Position numbers and translations under genes: made by a program | Virus record (IMG/VR): IMGVR_UViG_3300034788_000865 | Coordinates: 1 to 28,965 of that record | Direction: 5' to 3' (one strand) | Source: a virus | DNA: 28,965 nt | Shown here: in pieces, positions 5,903 to 20,900 of the stretch | Position numbering within the stretch: the stretch's first letter is position 1 | How the letters are laid out: the number at the start of each line of letters is the position of its first letter | The notes under the pieces: generated by a model | What the model was told of the DNA's origin: nothing | The model's database searches: none | What the model saw: only the letters and a program-made list of their open reading frames with translations

Positions 5903-8900
5903 AGCCCCTCACCCCCTCCGAGTTTGCCGACATCTTCGACCGCCACCAGGCGTACTGGGACGATCGCCGTCAGGAGATGCGCAGGCTGCGTCACGCCTAC
6001 CTCATGCGCTTCTGGAAGCGTGCGCAGGACTACGACGAAGACCTGCTCATCGAAACGAGCCGGGCATACGAGCTCGTGGAGAGCTACGTCGCCAGCCTCT
6101 TCGTTCGCGACCCCTCGGTTGTGGTCAAAGACGACATTCACGGCAATGGCGATGCAAATATTGCGGAGCTTGCAGCCAACCGGTGGCTCCGCAAGCAGCG
6201 GGACTCCATCGAGGACGCTCTTCGCCTGTCTATCATCTACCCGTTCGCAGGCCTGAAGCTCAGCATCGGCCACGCGAAGCAGGTTCTGAACCGTCCCGAG
6301 CTGTCAGCGGTCCAGCCGTGGGACATCATTGTGGACGAGACCGCCTCGAGCTGGTCTTCGCAGCGGTATTGCGGCCACCGCTACCTGATGCCGCTGGCTG
6401 AAGCCAAGGAGCGGTACGGAGCGAAGAAGTACGCGCCCCGAACGTGGTCGTTGTACATCGACAACGTCGACGCGGACACGGCTGAGCCCGAGAATCCGCC
6501 CAACAGTGGGCATGCGGTCAAGGCGGCAGACTCTTTTGTGGAGGTGGTCGAGGTGTTCGACCTGCGCCTCGGCAAGATGTGGGTCTGGTCTGCTGACTGG
6601 AAGCGCGATGCGTGGTTGCATGCCGGCGTGAAGATTGAGACCGGCGTAGACGAGGAGGATGTGTCCGAGCACCTCTTCGATGATATCCCATACAAGACTG
6701 CAAGCGGTGAATACAGGCTGCCGTTGATCCCCCTGTACCTCTCGCGGGAGCCCGACTGCCCCATGCGCGGCTTCAGCGGTCTGCGTCGGGTGTACGACCA
6801 GCTTCGCGAAGTCAATCACATGCGGACCTTCCAGGCGCAGGGTGTTCGTCGCGCGGCTCGCCAGTGGATTACCCGCCGAGGCTTCTTCGACGAGGAAGCG
6901 AAGAGCAAGATGGCGCAGGGCCAGGACGGGGAGGTCATCGAGGTAGACATCTCGGCCAACCAGTCCATCGGTGACGGCGTCATTCCGCTCCCGAACACGC
7001 CGGTCCCCCCTGAGCTGCAGCGATACGCCGACATTGTCGACGAAGACTTTAGCCGCGGCTCGGTCATGGCGCCGTTCACGCGCGGTCAGGCCACGCAGGC
7101 GACGGCGACGGAGATTCAGGCACTAGCTGCTTACACGGCATCGGAAATCGGCCGGATGGCCAGGTCACGCGACCAAGCAATCACGGATACGGTGCTCGCT
7201 TACCTCGCAATGGTCGGCGTTCTGGTCGACGACGGCGCAGACATGGTGAAGCTGGACGGCAAGATTGTAGCGCTGACCGCTGAAGACGTGACCGGCGACT
7301 TCGACTTGTACGCGGAGGACAGTGGCAACACCCCGATGTCCGAGGCTGCCCGCAAGCAGGAGCTCGAGCGCCTCACTCCGATGCTTCAGGCCCTCGGTGT
7401 GCCCGAGGACTTCCTCCTCAACCTGCTTCAGCGCGCCTTCGAGCTTCCCGCGGACATGGTTGCGGCCGCATCTGCCAACCGTCAGAAGATGGAGGAGGAG
7501 ATGTTGGCCCAAGCGGCGGGCGCGGCTGCTCCTGGGGAGATTCCGCCCGAGATGTTGTCCCAAGCCCGCGGCGGACCAGCCCGGGTTGAAGAGGTCTTGC
7601 CGCCAGGGGGCGTTGTCTGATGCCGTTGTACGAATACCGGTGCATCGACCGAGAATGTGGTGACGTTCAGGAGCGCATACGCGCCTTCGACCAGCGCGAC
7701 GCTGTGCCGTTGTGCCCTTGCGGCCAGACCACCCACCGGACTGTGACTGCGCCAGCGCGCACGGCGTCTCAGTGGGGGGACAGCTTCTGGGACGGGCGCA
7801 AAGACCGCGGTCTCCGCACGACCTTGGTGTCGAAGAAGCACCGCGAGGCTGTGATGAAGCAGCGCGGTTTGCGGCAGCTCGAGGACGGAGAGGTCGAGCG
7901 CCACATCAAGGACATCCAGTCCGACCACGAGAAGCACGAGCGCAACGTCGCCGCCTTCAACAAGCACAAGGCTGAGACCGGCGACACCGGCCTCGCACTT
8001 GCGCGCACCTTCCCAGCACACGAGGCACTTTCAACATGACCGCACTGGACCCAGCCGCAGCGCTCGCTGCCCCTGTCATGCTCGACGAGGAAAGCGTCAT
8101 GCGCGAAGCACAAGCACTTGGAATGTCGGAGCAGCAGCAGATGGACGACATGTTCTCCATCGGAGCTCCTCGCGGCAACTTCAGCGCCACCGCACTGAAC
8201 GCTGTCGTTCGCTCGTTCAACGACGTGCTTGCGTCGATGGGCATCCCTGAGCCGTACCCCGAGTTTGGGGAGGGCGCCCGGGTTCTACCTGGTGAGTTCG
8301 TCCGGGGGCTGGCCATGGTGGCGGACGCGGCTGAGCAAGCCGGCATGCCTGCGACCATCGAGCTGAACGGCGTGACCGACGACACAGACCTTGAGATGCT
8401 GGCAGGAAAGCTGTCGGCGCTTGCAGACAACCCGACCTTCATCGAGGCCATGGCGCAGCCGGTAGGACCGCCCGAGTCCCCCCCTCAGCCCGGGATGGGA
8501 GAAGAGATTCCCCCCGAGTCCACTGAGCCAGCGGCATCGGACCTCGATGACCTCTTCGCCGAAAGGGCGTGACCGAGAGCAAGGAGCACAGCATGGAACA
8601 GACCGAAGCAACCGAAGCTGCTGAAGCAGTCGAAACCGTACCGGCCGAGCAAGCCGAGCAGACCGAGGCGGTAGACGACACCGGACAGAGCGAACAGCCG
8701 TCGAAGACGTGGCGAGAGCGCATTGACGAGGTGCTCGCGAAGAACACGCCGGCAGAACCATCTCCGGAGCCAGAACCGGAACCGTCGGGTGACGGCAAGA
8801 AGGTTAGCTGGGACCAGGCATTCGCGGAGGCGTCGCCTGAAACCCAGCAGCTGATGCGCCAGCTCCGAGCCGAGTCGACTCGCCGGTTCCAAGAAGCCGC

Positions 8901-11900
8901 GGAGATGAAGCGAGAAGCGCAAGCAGACAAGGCAGCCATCTTCGACAGCCCATTCTACAAAGGCCTGCAGGAGGTTGCGTCAGCGAACCCGAACGTCGAC
9001 CTGCTCGACCCGAACAGCGTCAAGACCTACATCGACACGCTTGTTCGCCAGGGTCTGCACCAAGCCCTCGAGCCTGCCCGACGGGCCCACCAGTCCAACA
9101 TCGCTCAGGCCAAGTACACCGAGTTCCTCGAGGCCAACCCGGAGCTCAAGACCAACGAGTCTGTGCGGACGCAGGTTGCCGAGCTGCTGCGGGCCGACAA
9201 GTCGATGAAGCTCGAGAGCGCATACTACATCGTCAAGGGGCGGCAGGCCCGGCAGGCTGAGTTGTCGTCCGACGCACGCCGAGCTGCCGAGCGCCGTGCA
9301 GCCCGAGCCGCTGCAGTCAAGGTCAGCACCCCGCCCTCCCGAGCCCAGGCTCGACGACAGCCGGTCATCAAGAAGGGGGCTCGGTCCTTCGACATCTACG
9401 AGACGCTCAAGCGAGCTCGGGACGAAGGGTGAGTGTCGTCGATGAGCTGCGCCGCAGGAACCCGGACGCGCTACTGCTTGAGCCTCGAGAGGTGTACGAC
9501 GAGGCTCTTGTTGGCGTCACAGACAGCCCCGACGACCAGTGGCCGCGCAAGCTCAACACGGTCGTCGCGGTCTACAGTGCGGAGAAGTGCATCGAGGCCA
9601 TCATGCGCGCAAACGGGTGCGACCACTTCGCTGCCGAGGAGTGGTTCAACTACAATACGTCGGGCGCGTGGGTCGGGGAGAACACCCCTACCTTTGTTTG
9701 GGAAGACGACGACTGGGTAGACGACGACCTTGCAGTGAGCGCACCGATGCGGTAGCGTTTACGCGCAGACCCGGCTGGACGGACACGCTGCGCTACGCCC
9801 CCGCCCTGTTGCGCGGACACGGTAGACCCTCAACTCGAACCGAACAGGAAGCCGCACATGGCCCTCCAGCCGGATATCGTAGCCAGTACGCTACGCATTC
9901 TTCGTGACAAGTACCGCGACAACACGTTCCGGGCGATCCCGCTCCTTGAGAACCTCAGCAACCTCGGTCTGGTCGAGCTTGTGGACGGTGGTTCCAAGGT
10001 CAACCATCCTGTAGTGCTCGTTGACCACAGCTCTGTCACCCAGCTGAGCTCAGGTTACGAATCCACGAACCTCGCCGTCAAGGACCCTCTCCGCACTGCG
10101 GAGCACAACTGGTGCGACTTCACTGCACCCATCGTGCTCACCAAGAAGGAAGAGCTGTCCAACAAGGGCGAGCGCGCTCAGGTCCGCATCCTCGACGCCC
10201 GCCTCAAGCAGACCATGGGTATGCTCAAGCGTGAGGTCGAGAAGCAGATTCTCGCCGGCAGCTCGACCGTGCTCACCGAGCTCGAGTCCCTCAACGGTCT
10301 CGACGCAGCCACCGGCTGGTTCGAGGAGCTCGCATTCGGCACTCAGGGCAACACGGTCGGAGGCCTGAGCAAGGCGACCTACACCACCGCGTGGAACAAC
10401 CAGGTTGCCGACGGCTCCTTCGCGTCCAACGGTCTGAAGAAGATGCAGGACCTCCTCATCCAGACTCAGATCTACGCACCCGAAGGCGATGTCGACATCA
10501 TCCTCGCCAGCCCCACCAGCTACGGTCTGTACAAAGACGAGCTTCAGCAGCTCGAGCGCTACACCTCGTCCGCCGAACAGCGCGACATGGCTGGTCGACT
10601 CGGCCTCGAGTTCAACGGTGCTCGCATGTACATCTCCCCGAACCTCGGATTCACTGGGTCCGGCGGCTCGAACAAGATGTCCATGTACTTCCTCAACAGC
10701 CAACTTTTCAGCATCTACTTCGACAAGGACGCCTACTTCGAGGTCGGCCCCATGGAGAAGGTGTCTGGCTACCTCGCCATGTCGGCAGACCTTCTCGTGC
10801 GGATGCAAATCTGCTCCGAGAACCTGTCCGGTCACGGCATCCTCGTGAACGCGGAGACCTGAGCCATGGCTACCAACACTCATCTTCAGCGCCTGGACAC
10901 CGCAGCCGACACCACCGGCTCGTCTGTCAGCGCCTCCAACCGCCGCCAGACCGAGGACTTCATCGCGGGTGGCGCCATTGCTGCTGGCGACTGGGTTGCC
11001 TTCGATGCAAGCAAGACTGGATCGGACCAGCTTCTCTATGTTGTCGAAGCTGCTGGTGTTGCCACCAAAGGCAACTCGGCAGCGTTCGGTGTTGCTCTCG
11101 CGGCAGCAGCGACCGACGAGCGCGTGACTGTTGTGGTCAGCGGGTTTTGCGAAAGCGCCCAAGTGGCCGCTGCCACAGTCGCCGGGTCGGCACTTGTCGG
11201 TCCCATTGGCACGGCTGGTCGCGCTGAGATCGAAGTCCCTGGCACCACCACCGGACAGCTTTGCGGCATTGCTCTCACCGACGACAGCGCTGTCACGAAC
11301 TATGCCCAAGTCGTTGTTCTGAAGCAGTTCTGATACTGCGTCTCGCCCTTCTGCCCTCGATTCTCGGTCATTGTGCTCCCGAGGGTAGTTGGGCGGGTCG
11401 CATCCCCCCCCTTGTTCTCGGGGCGTGTCCATGTCCACCGACCTGACCTCGCTCCGAGAGTACGTCGCGAACGTCCTCGACTACGACCCGACGAACCCGA
11501 CGTACAAGAAGCAGCTGAACAAGCTGCTGAACGAAGCTGAACGGCGCATCATCACTGAGAAGCTGTTCACCTTTGCCCAAGTCGTGAAGAAGATTCCTGT
11601 GCGGGCCGACATCAACGTGTCGGGCAACGTCAGCGTCACGTCGGGGTCTGCCCAAGTCCAGCGGCTCAACGCATTTGCGGACTGGATGGCTGGCCACCTC
11701 ATCGAGATCGAGGGTGTGGAGTACGAGATTGCGTGGGTGGAGTCGGTGAGCTCTATCTATCTGACGCAGGCGCTGACCCTGGCGACGGGGACCTACCCCG
11801 GCAAGGTCATCCAGCGGTGGGTGTACCTGCCGCAGGACTGTGTGCAGGTGGTGTCGATCGCCCAGCGGTCCAACTCTCCCAGTCCCTCGAACCCCGGGCA

Positions 11901-14900
11901 GCTGACTCCGCTGACTCAGTTCGAGGACGAGTACGCCAACCTGCCCCTCGGGGAGACAAGCCTGCCCGACTACTGGGTGCCAGGCAACCCCGTCGGCGTC
12001 ACCGCCCCTCGGGTCGGGGGTGTGTTGGGCACCACGAGCGGCCTCAACCAGGGTGTTCGCACAATCGAGGTGGCATTCGTTCACCGCCTCGGCTCTCCGT
12101 CCGAAGGCTACCGCAGCGCCATCGGCTCACTTCAGACCGTGACCTTGACTCCGACCCAGGTCCTTACGGTGACCCCATCGTCCGCGCTCGACACCACGAC
12201 CGGACTGTGGCGCGAGGTGTGGCTGCGGGCGCCCACCCACGGGCTTGAGGACTGGAGGCCTGCTCTGCAGCTTGGCACCAGCACGCACATTCAGTTCAGC
12301 CCCTTGGCTACAGCTGGCGTGTCTGTTCAGTCGAGCCTGACACACTTGCAGTCCGAGGGGTACTACCTCAAGGATCGACTGACATCTCCGAGCGGGGTGT
12401 GCGACCGCATTCGACTGCACCCTCGGCAGGACAGCGACATGGAGCTGAGTGTCCGCTACATGCGAGACCACCGGCCGATGGTCGAGGACAACGATACTCC
12501 GATCATCCCGCCTCCGCACCGCATGGCCATTGCCTACCGCGCGCTGTACGAGGTGCTGTTCAAGCACAACAACCCGAGTCTCGCCGAGCTCTACCGCAAG
12601 CGGTACGACGCCATGCTGCTGCAGCTTGAGGCACGCTACCTGTCTCAGCCCAGCCGCCGCTTGGTCCGCGGTATGCTGTCTGCTTCGATGGTTCCTGAGA
12701 GCCCCTTCCGGCAGCGTCGCCTTGTGAGGCTGTAGATGAAGTCGGAGCTGTTCGCACCCACCGGTATGGGCGGTGTCTACGAGACACAGCCGCAGCCTCC
12801 TGAGACGGCGTCGGTCGCGCAGAACCTGACGATCGACGAGCGCACGCTTGGGTGGTCTACTCGCGTGGGCTTCGAGCCGTATCGAGTTGACCCTGCAGCA
12901 GGCTTCAATCCGTTCACGACCCTCGGTCGCATTGACAGCCTGTTCGTCTTCAAGCAGCTCCCCGACTCATCCCGAAGCCTCATCCTGCTCGAGTCCGGCG
13001 GGACGCTTTATCTACTCGACGAGGTAGGCGTCGCCCCAACATTACGAACAGTGCAGGGAGGCAGGTCGATACCGTCTGCTTCTACTGTGCCTTCGCAGTA
13101 CACACCGATAGCGGGTGGTGTGCTGATTACGAACGGCAGGGACGCGCCCACCTTTGTTCGACCGTGGCCGCGCATAGCTGTCTTCGCTGGCTCGAGCTCA
13201 TTTCGAGAGTGGGGCGTTCGACGGCCAGTAGCTCCTGTGCCGTTCAAGGTAAACCCCACCCACCAAGAGGCGGGCACTGGGGCGGGCGTCGGTGCAGAGG
13301 CTGGTTCGGGAGCGTCATCTGTTTCGTTGTGGGTAGCGCAACACCCTCGCTCCAGCCCTCAATGGACAGTCGACCAGTTCGGTATCGGCTTTCCAAGGCA
13401 CAAGGGTGATGAGCCCGCCACCAGCCGGTTTACTCACCAGGTCTCCTTCGTGTCAGACACTGGGTCTGAAGGTCCGCTTTCTGCGCCCATCACGTCTGCG
13501 TGGGAAACAAAGGGGAAGAAGCGCTACCGGTACGCCATGGTGCTTCAGATTCCAACAGGCCCCCTCGGGACCGTGGGTCGACGACTGTACCGCAGCCGCA
13601 ACTTCTCCGACGACACAAACATCGAGGGTCAGTCGGAGCGCTACCGGGTCATCGACATCCCGAACAACGCCGAAGAGCTGGTGGTCGACGGCTACCAAAG
13701 CGCCGGGCTCGGGGCTCTCGCTCCGACAGAGTATATCGACTTCCCTGGTGCTCGAGCTCGGTTCGCAAGCAACTGGGCTGGGCGGTGCTGGATGGATGGA
13801 GGTGTGGACGACGCGCGCACGCTCTACTACAGCGATGCGGGGTTGCCTGAGCAGTTCAGCCTTGGGGGCTACATCACGTTGTCGGGAGACGGCGGCAACA
13901 TCACAGGCTTGCGCAGCCACTACGGTGTGCTCGTGGTGTTTCGAGAGTCAGGCCTTGATGTCGTGACTGCCATCGACCCCAACCTGGGGCAGTGGTCTTC
14001 GCGTCCCCTGAGCACCGAGATGCAGTGCATTGCCCCGATGACGGCAGACCACGTCCCGGGTGTGGGGCTCGTGTTCGCTGCAGTCGATGGCATCTACGCC
14101 TTGAGCGGCGGCGGCGAGGGTGGGTCGAGCTTCGACTTTACGCGCCTGACAACCAACTTGTCGGAGACTTGGGGCACCGTTACGCGCGAGTGCCTTGCTC
14201 GAGCTGTGGGCAGATACTGCCCCGTGACGCGCGAGTACCACGTCTATGTGCCCGCGGACGGCCTCGACCGCCCTTCGCTGGGCCTGGTCTGGCACGTCGA
14301 CAAGCTGGTGTGGTCGACCCGCAAGGGCTTCCCTGTCGGCGCGCTGGACCGCCTTCCCTCCGGAGACCTTGTCTTCGGCAGCAACGGCAACGCTGCCCAC
14401 CCTGGACTGTTCGTCATCTCGGGCCGCCGAGCTCTCGGGCGGGTGCAGGATGGCGAAGCGTACGTCGATGCTGCGCCCCCTACGTCGAAGTGGAAGTCCC
14501 CCTGGCTATCAGTCACATCACCGCAAGACAAGAAGCAGGTTCAGTACGTCACCGTGTGGGTGATGACTACCGGTTCGGTGAACGTCAGCGTGCGCGTCTA
14601 CAAGGACTGGCAGCGAACCTCGTACACTGAGCGTGCGTACCTGGCCCAACCAGCTGATGCGGTCAACCTGCCTGTGCTCGACACAGTGGTGCTCAATCAA
14701 GGGGTCGAGTGGGAGCAGACGCAAGCGGTTCCCTTGCGGGTGTCGGTTGCCCACCAGTCGTGCAGCTGGTTCGCCTTCGAGGTGCAGACTACTGACGACC
14801 TTGTGCTTGTTGGGTGGTCTATCGAGTACCAGCTTCGCGGCACGCTGACTACTGAAGGGAAGCGAGCATGAAGCGATGGACTCAACACCAGCCTCGAGCG

Positions 14901-17900
14901 TCGCAGCTTCTGGACTCAAGCCAGTTCAACAGTGAGCAGCTGGCTCATCGCGCCAGCATCCAGACACTGGACCGGACGCAGCTGCCCCAGGTAGCACAGT
15001 CCGCACTCAAAGCCGGCGCCCTGCACAAGATCTGGTTGTTCAACGACCGCGAAGAGCAGACCAAGTTCGTTGCGACGGATGTGCCGAGCGACCAATGGCG
15101 GTGTGCGACAGCGCTCAACTACAGCGGAGGGTACGTCACAGCGTTTGAGGAAACGCTGACGGGGCACAAGGGTGGAATGACCCACATCGAGTGGTCAGGG
15201 CTGGCATTCTGCAACGGCTTTGCGCCCATGAAGAACGGCAAGCTGACCACTTTCGAGCTCATGGAGAAGCAGCTGAGGCTGCGCATCGTCGCCTCTGGCT
15301 TGTTGATCGGCGAGTTTCACCTGTTGCTTGCAGGCACGGAGTCGTTCTGCGTTTTCGCCTCGGTCAACCTGCCGCCAGGAGACCACATCATCTCGCTTCA
15401 GTTCGACGGGTCTGGTGACGCGGACGATGAGCCCATCAAGGATGTATCGACGAACAACCGCATCATGCAGTTTCACGTCGCCAACAGCATGCTGCTGGCA
15501 GTCGGGAGGTTTCGATGAGCCGCATCACCCGGAGCCGGATCAATGCAGGGAATGCGCTTGAGGCCGCCGATGTCAACAGCCGCTACGCCGACTTCACCCA
15601 GACCAACCTGGATGAGACAAACGTCTCAGACCACGCGTTGGATGCGGCTCAGCTTCCATCATCTTCTGTTCTGGTGAACTCGCTGCAGGCAGGCCACGGG
15701 TCGGCAGTCATTACGCACGGCAGCCCGTTGACTGTGTCAAGAACTACAACTGGGCCAGCAACACCTACCGTTCTGGGAGCTGCAACAGGTGTTGGCCTTG
15801 GAGCCGGGTGGAACATTACTACCAGCCAGGTGCTTCGCGTATACGCCAACGCCCAAGTCCGCGGCGTCATCACGGCATTGACATCACCACACGGAACCCT
15901 TGACGGCAGCGTCACCGTAGACACAAAGTCAACAGGGACGACGCCGGTGTGTATCGGAGCTCATGTCTGGCTGGTGCAGCTGCAGTGGGACATCACCTCT
16001 GCCTCGCGCACGAACTTCGTCAACGTCCCGAACCAGGGCAACTTCCAGTCGACGTGGTCGACCTCGGGTCGCTACGGGGAGCCGCTGTCCAACCTCGCGG
16101 GAACCGCTGCGTTCCCAGCATTCTGGTCGGGCGGCATCAACTGGCTCAATGGAAGGACGAATGGCTTGGTGGACACTGAGGAGCGGGGCACTGGCTGGCG
16201 CAACATCGCGCTGACGTGGCACTACACGCCTTCGTCTGTCACGACAGTCTACGGGTTTCGGCTGGTGATGCACGGTATCTACCACCCCCGCAACGACGGC
16301 ACGAACAACGGTTTGGTGCTGGATGTTGGCACCACTCCAGGCATTTCTGCTCAGTACCAGTCGAACAACATTCTGCTATTGCAGATGAAGAAGGAGTGAT
16401 GTCGTACACCCCGACCACTACGTTCGTTGCAGGCAACGTGCTGCAGGCAAGCCAGCTCGCGGGCAACGATGACGCCTTGCGCAAGTACCTCCACGACGGC
16501 ATCGTCGCAGGAGACATGCGCTCAAGCCCCGCGTGGGTTGAGACAAGGCACGTCCAGCCACCGCTCTACCGCCCATACACCAACACCCAGCACGGCACAA
16601 CCGGGTCAGCAGGCGGGCTGCATTATCGCCCAGGTGAGCGGTACACGATGGCATCCTCGACGTTCACTCGTCGAGCTCGGGGAGAAGAGAACCCGACGTG
16701 GTCGCCGCTGCCTGGAACAGCGATGTCGTTCGACATTCGCGGTGACACAACGGGCGTGTTCCACTTCCACTTCAGCGCGTATGTCGGGCCGGACACTACA
16801 ACCGTTGGACCCGCAGGCGTTGACCGCCGAGTACATATTGCCCCCTACGTGTACCTCGAGAGGGAGGGCTTCAGCAACTCGCGGGTCTACGAGTTCGCAG
16901 TGCAGGAGGTGGGCACCAACCGCGGCACACCCAACTCACAGACTGTAGGGGGCTTGTTCAACACTTCGGCAGCCCCAGCCCCAAGCGGGCCGTTCTGCTC
17001 ATATCATGTGACAGGCTACGGGCAGCGCACGGGCCACATGCTGTTCAACAAGACCGCGGCGTCAACCCGCGACAACGTTGTTCATGTCGGCCTTGCCCAT
17101 TGGTCGTTGGTTCAGCGGTCAATCGTTGTAGGATGGACCGTGTCTCTCGAGACCTTCTACTAGGAGCGGTCATGCCGGTCGGTGTACTTGGAACAGCCGC
17201 AGTCGGGGCTGCCGTCGGGGCAGGCGTCAGCGGTGCTATTGGTGGACTCAGCCAAGCAGCGCAAAGCACGGCACTGTTCGACAAGGAGGACAAGGAACGT
17301 CTTGCCCGCCTCGAAGCCCTGCGTGCCAGCGGCCAGCTCGGCCTGAAAGACAACGAGCGCACTCGCATCAAGTCAGAGCAGGCTGCTCAGCGCGGTGGCA
17401 TCTTGCGGTCACTGGAGTCGCAGCAGGTCCAGGGCATGCAGCAGCTCGCCAACCGGCAGGCCTTGTCGGGGCGCGAGCTATTCCTTGCGCAGATGGTTGG
17501 ACAGCAGGCCGAGGTTGACCTTGTTGCCAAACAAGCTGAGCAGCTGAACAAGGAGAACCTGGAAAGAATACAAGCGCAAAGAGAAGAAATTGCGGAGCTC
17601 AAGTCTGCCCGCGGAAAACGCCGAGCGGGTGTCCGCGGAGGATTGACTCAGTTTTTCACCGCAGGCGCCCTGGGTGCAGGCGTTCCCGCAATCGACCAAG
17701 CCATCACAAAGAACCGCGCGATGGCAGCTGAAGAGCAGCAGCGCCTCGAGACGGACAACATAGCCATGTCGGGCAGGGCTGCGGAGACTACCGCCGAGCG
17801 TGACCAGTTCTGGCAGCTGTACGGCAACCCGGGACTCCCAACCCGTTGACCACCGGAAGGTACTGAATGGCACCGCCGCAAACAACTCCATCGACTCTCC

Positions 17901-20900
17901 AGACCTCCACGGTAGGACTGACCCCCTCGGGGCTCGGTGCGTACCAACCGAGTGTGACTCTCGGCGGTTCGCTGTACGAGCGCTACTACCCGCTGCGTCG
18001 CAACGAGGCGCTGATGCGCGCGGCAGATGCTGCTGCTGTTCGCAACCCGTTCATCCCTCGGCTCGAGGTGCTCAACGGTCAGCTTGCGGAGATTCGAGAG
18101 CAGACAGACAAGCGGGCTACGCTCGTTGAAGCGGAGGCGCGCCGTCGCCAGGCAGCGCTCGCTCAGGCCGGTCAGCTGAAGCTGGGCCTTGCAGCGAAGC
18201 GGGCCAAGGGTAGCGGCGGCGTCAGCATGAAGGACACCATCGAACTGATGAAGCTGCTTGCCGACGTCGGCAAGGCAGAGGCTACGGCGTACACGGCGCG
18301 CTTCGAGGATATGGACATCACAGGCAAGCAAGCGTTCGCCAACAGCTTCGGCACGACGGGGGCGCTTCCAACCTCCTTGCGCGGCTCGCTCCAGAAGCTG
18401 GCTGTTCAGGCAGATCGCCTCAAAAAAGCAAGGATTACTGACCCACAAGTTCTTGAGTCGGCGCTGGGTCTCGATGCGAAAGACAGCAGCACGATTCTTG
18501 CCGCTGTCGCAGACGACGACCAGATGGCAAAGCTCGGTCAAGCCGCGGCGTTCAGAAGTATGCTGGAAGACGGGGGTATGGCTGGGGCTCAGGCAAACAA
18601 GATCGCAGCAGACCTCTTCGGCATTACCAACCCCGATGCCGTCAGCGCTGACTACACTGCTGCCACACAAGAGCGGCTCAAGGGCGCCCTCACAGACATT
18701 ATTCCTGCGGGCAAGGGTGAAGCAGCCAGGCTTCCCCGAGTCGCTGACCTCGTAGAGAAAACGCTGGAGCAGATGTACGGCGGCGGGGGTGGTGCGACGG
18801 GTGACGGGGGCGCGGCGTACCGAGCCGAGCTCGAGCGTCAGAAGCAGCAAAAGCTGACACCCGAAGAGCGTGCTGCGCTCGACAGGTTCTTGGGCTCGTT
18901 GCGAACCACCGGGCAGATGCCGACCGGTCCTGACTTCGAGGCAGGCCGCGCTGCCTACCAGAAAGCAAAGCGGTTCAGTGCCTTCAGGCCTGAGGAAGCG
19001 AAGTGGTTCGACGATGAGTTCCTCGAGCAGATGTTCGAGCAGATCGGCCTCACGGACCAGGCTCGGACTGTTGAAGAGAAGGCACTCGCTCGAGCTGAGC
19101 GTACTCCCGAGCAGATTCAGCGAGAGATGGCGCAGAACTTCGTCCGCTCAGTCACCGCTGCCGAGGGCCTCGAGGTGGTGCCTGCCAACTTCGACGACTT
19201 CCAGACGCCGTTCCAGATGCGGACATACGGGGGCGCGCTCGATATCGTCCGCAAGGAAGGCGCCGCAGTCTTCGACCCCAGCGCAGCACCCGAGGACCGG
19301 ACTCGCCGGCTCGGCGGCAAGGGTCCGCTGAAGACGCGCACGCACCGCGCAGCCCTCCGCGCCTACCAGATGTACCGCGACGATGCTGCTGCCACCATCG
19401 ACCCCCAGTCTCTGAGCGAGGGTATCGCCCAGCTGCGCAAACAGTTCAAGGGCAAGCCTGAGGCGCAGCGTGTTGCGGTGTCCTACTTCATGGCGATGAA
19501 CATGGTGCAGGACAACCTGAAGCGAGGGGGGTCTGGAGCTCCAGCACCAGCCGAGGCAACACCACCTCCGGTTCCAGTGCCTGCGCCCCCACCTTCACCT
19601 CCACCCCCAGTTGAGGTGCCTGTCGAAGCTACGCCTGCGCCGGCAGCAACAACACGCGGCACACCTCGCCGGACTGAAACTCCCGCACCACCCCTTGCGG
19701 GTACAGGCTCCTACTTTCCAGAGCTCGACCTCATCAATCAACCCAATGTGGCTGCCATTGCGGCTGCTCAAAGGGCGAAAGCCGGAGAGTCGCCGGTAGA
19801 CCTTTCCCCGGGAGAGTCGCCGGTAAACGTTCTTCCGAGAGCGGATACCATCGCAACATACCCCGACCCGGCAGGTCCAGGGTTTGTCATGGGTCAACGG
19901 TTTGGACGACACCGGGTGATGAACCCTGAGCTCCAGAGCCGCCTCGATCCCATGCCCCTTAGGGGAGAGGTGGACTACCCCTTCGACCTAAAGGGAGAGG
20001 TGGACTACCCCTTCGACTTGAAGGGGAGGGTTGTTCCTGTCGCGAATGCCTCCATGTCTGGCGGGCCTCAGCCTCGAGTGTTCGGCGTAGATGCAGGATC
20101 TCGACAAACAGCCAAGGTAATCCCAGCTGCGCGACCCCTTTCGACGCAGGGCAGCAGAGAGGTCATCCCAGCCCTGTACCCTTCAAATGTCATCCCGCCG
20201 TTGCGGCCGCTCCCTGAACAGCAGGGCCGAAGGGAAGTCATCCCAGCCTTGTACCCGCCTGGCGTCATCCCGCCGTTGCGGGCGCTTCCCAGCGACTACT
20301 CTACTCCGTTCTATGCAACGCCACAGGAAGAGAGCGACCTGCTGTTCGACGCCTACATGAGTCAGTTTGAGCCATGAGCACACCCTTCGACTTCCCCCCT
20401 CCGGTGTCGCTCGAGGGCCTCCCCATGATTCCGGAGGAGGAGCTCCGTCGTCTGCAGTCCGAGGCGTTGGAGCGCGACGCCATGGCCGAGCGGGAGCTGT
20501 TCCTGCTCGGGATGCCGCCTGCTCCTGAGGCGGTGGTCGAGGAGCCGTTGCCCGAGCCGACGCTGCCGGCAGGTGAACCGGCCGACACCCTGGGTCTGAC
20601 GATACCCCTGTCTCAAGCTGAGATTGTGCTGGGCTACGAAGAGCGGGCCAGGGAGCTGGAGCGCCAACAGCTGGTCTCCACGTTGCCGGAGGCAGCGAAG
20701 CAGAAGGAGCAAGCCGACCTGCGGCGGCAGTTGCTTGAGCGATCGGTCACGCCGGAAGGTCGCGACATCGGCAACTTCGGGGTCAGCGACATCTTGTTGA
20801 ACACCGACGGCTACATCGTGGGTGAGGACGGGCGGCCGCGCAAGGCCAGCGGTCCTGAGCTGCTGCTGCAGCAGTTTGGTCGGCAGGTCTTGTACGAGGG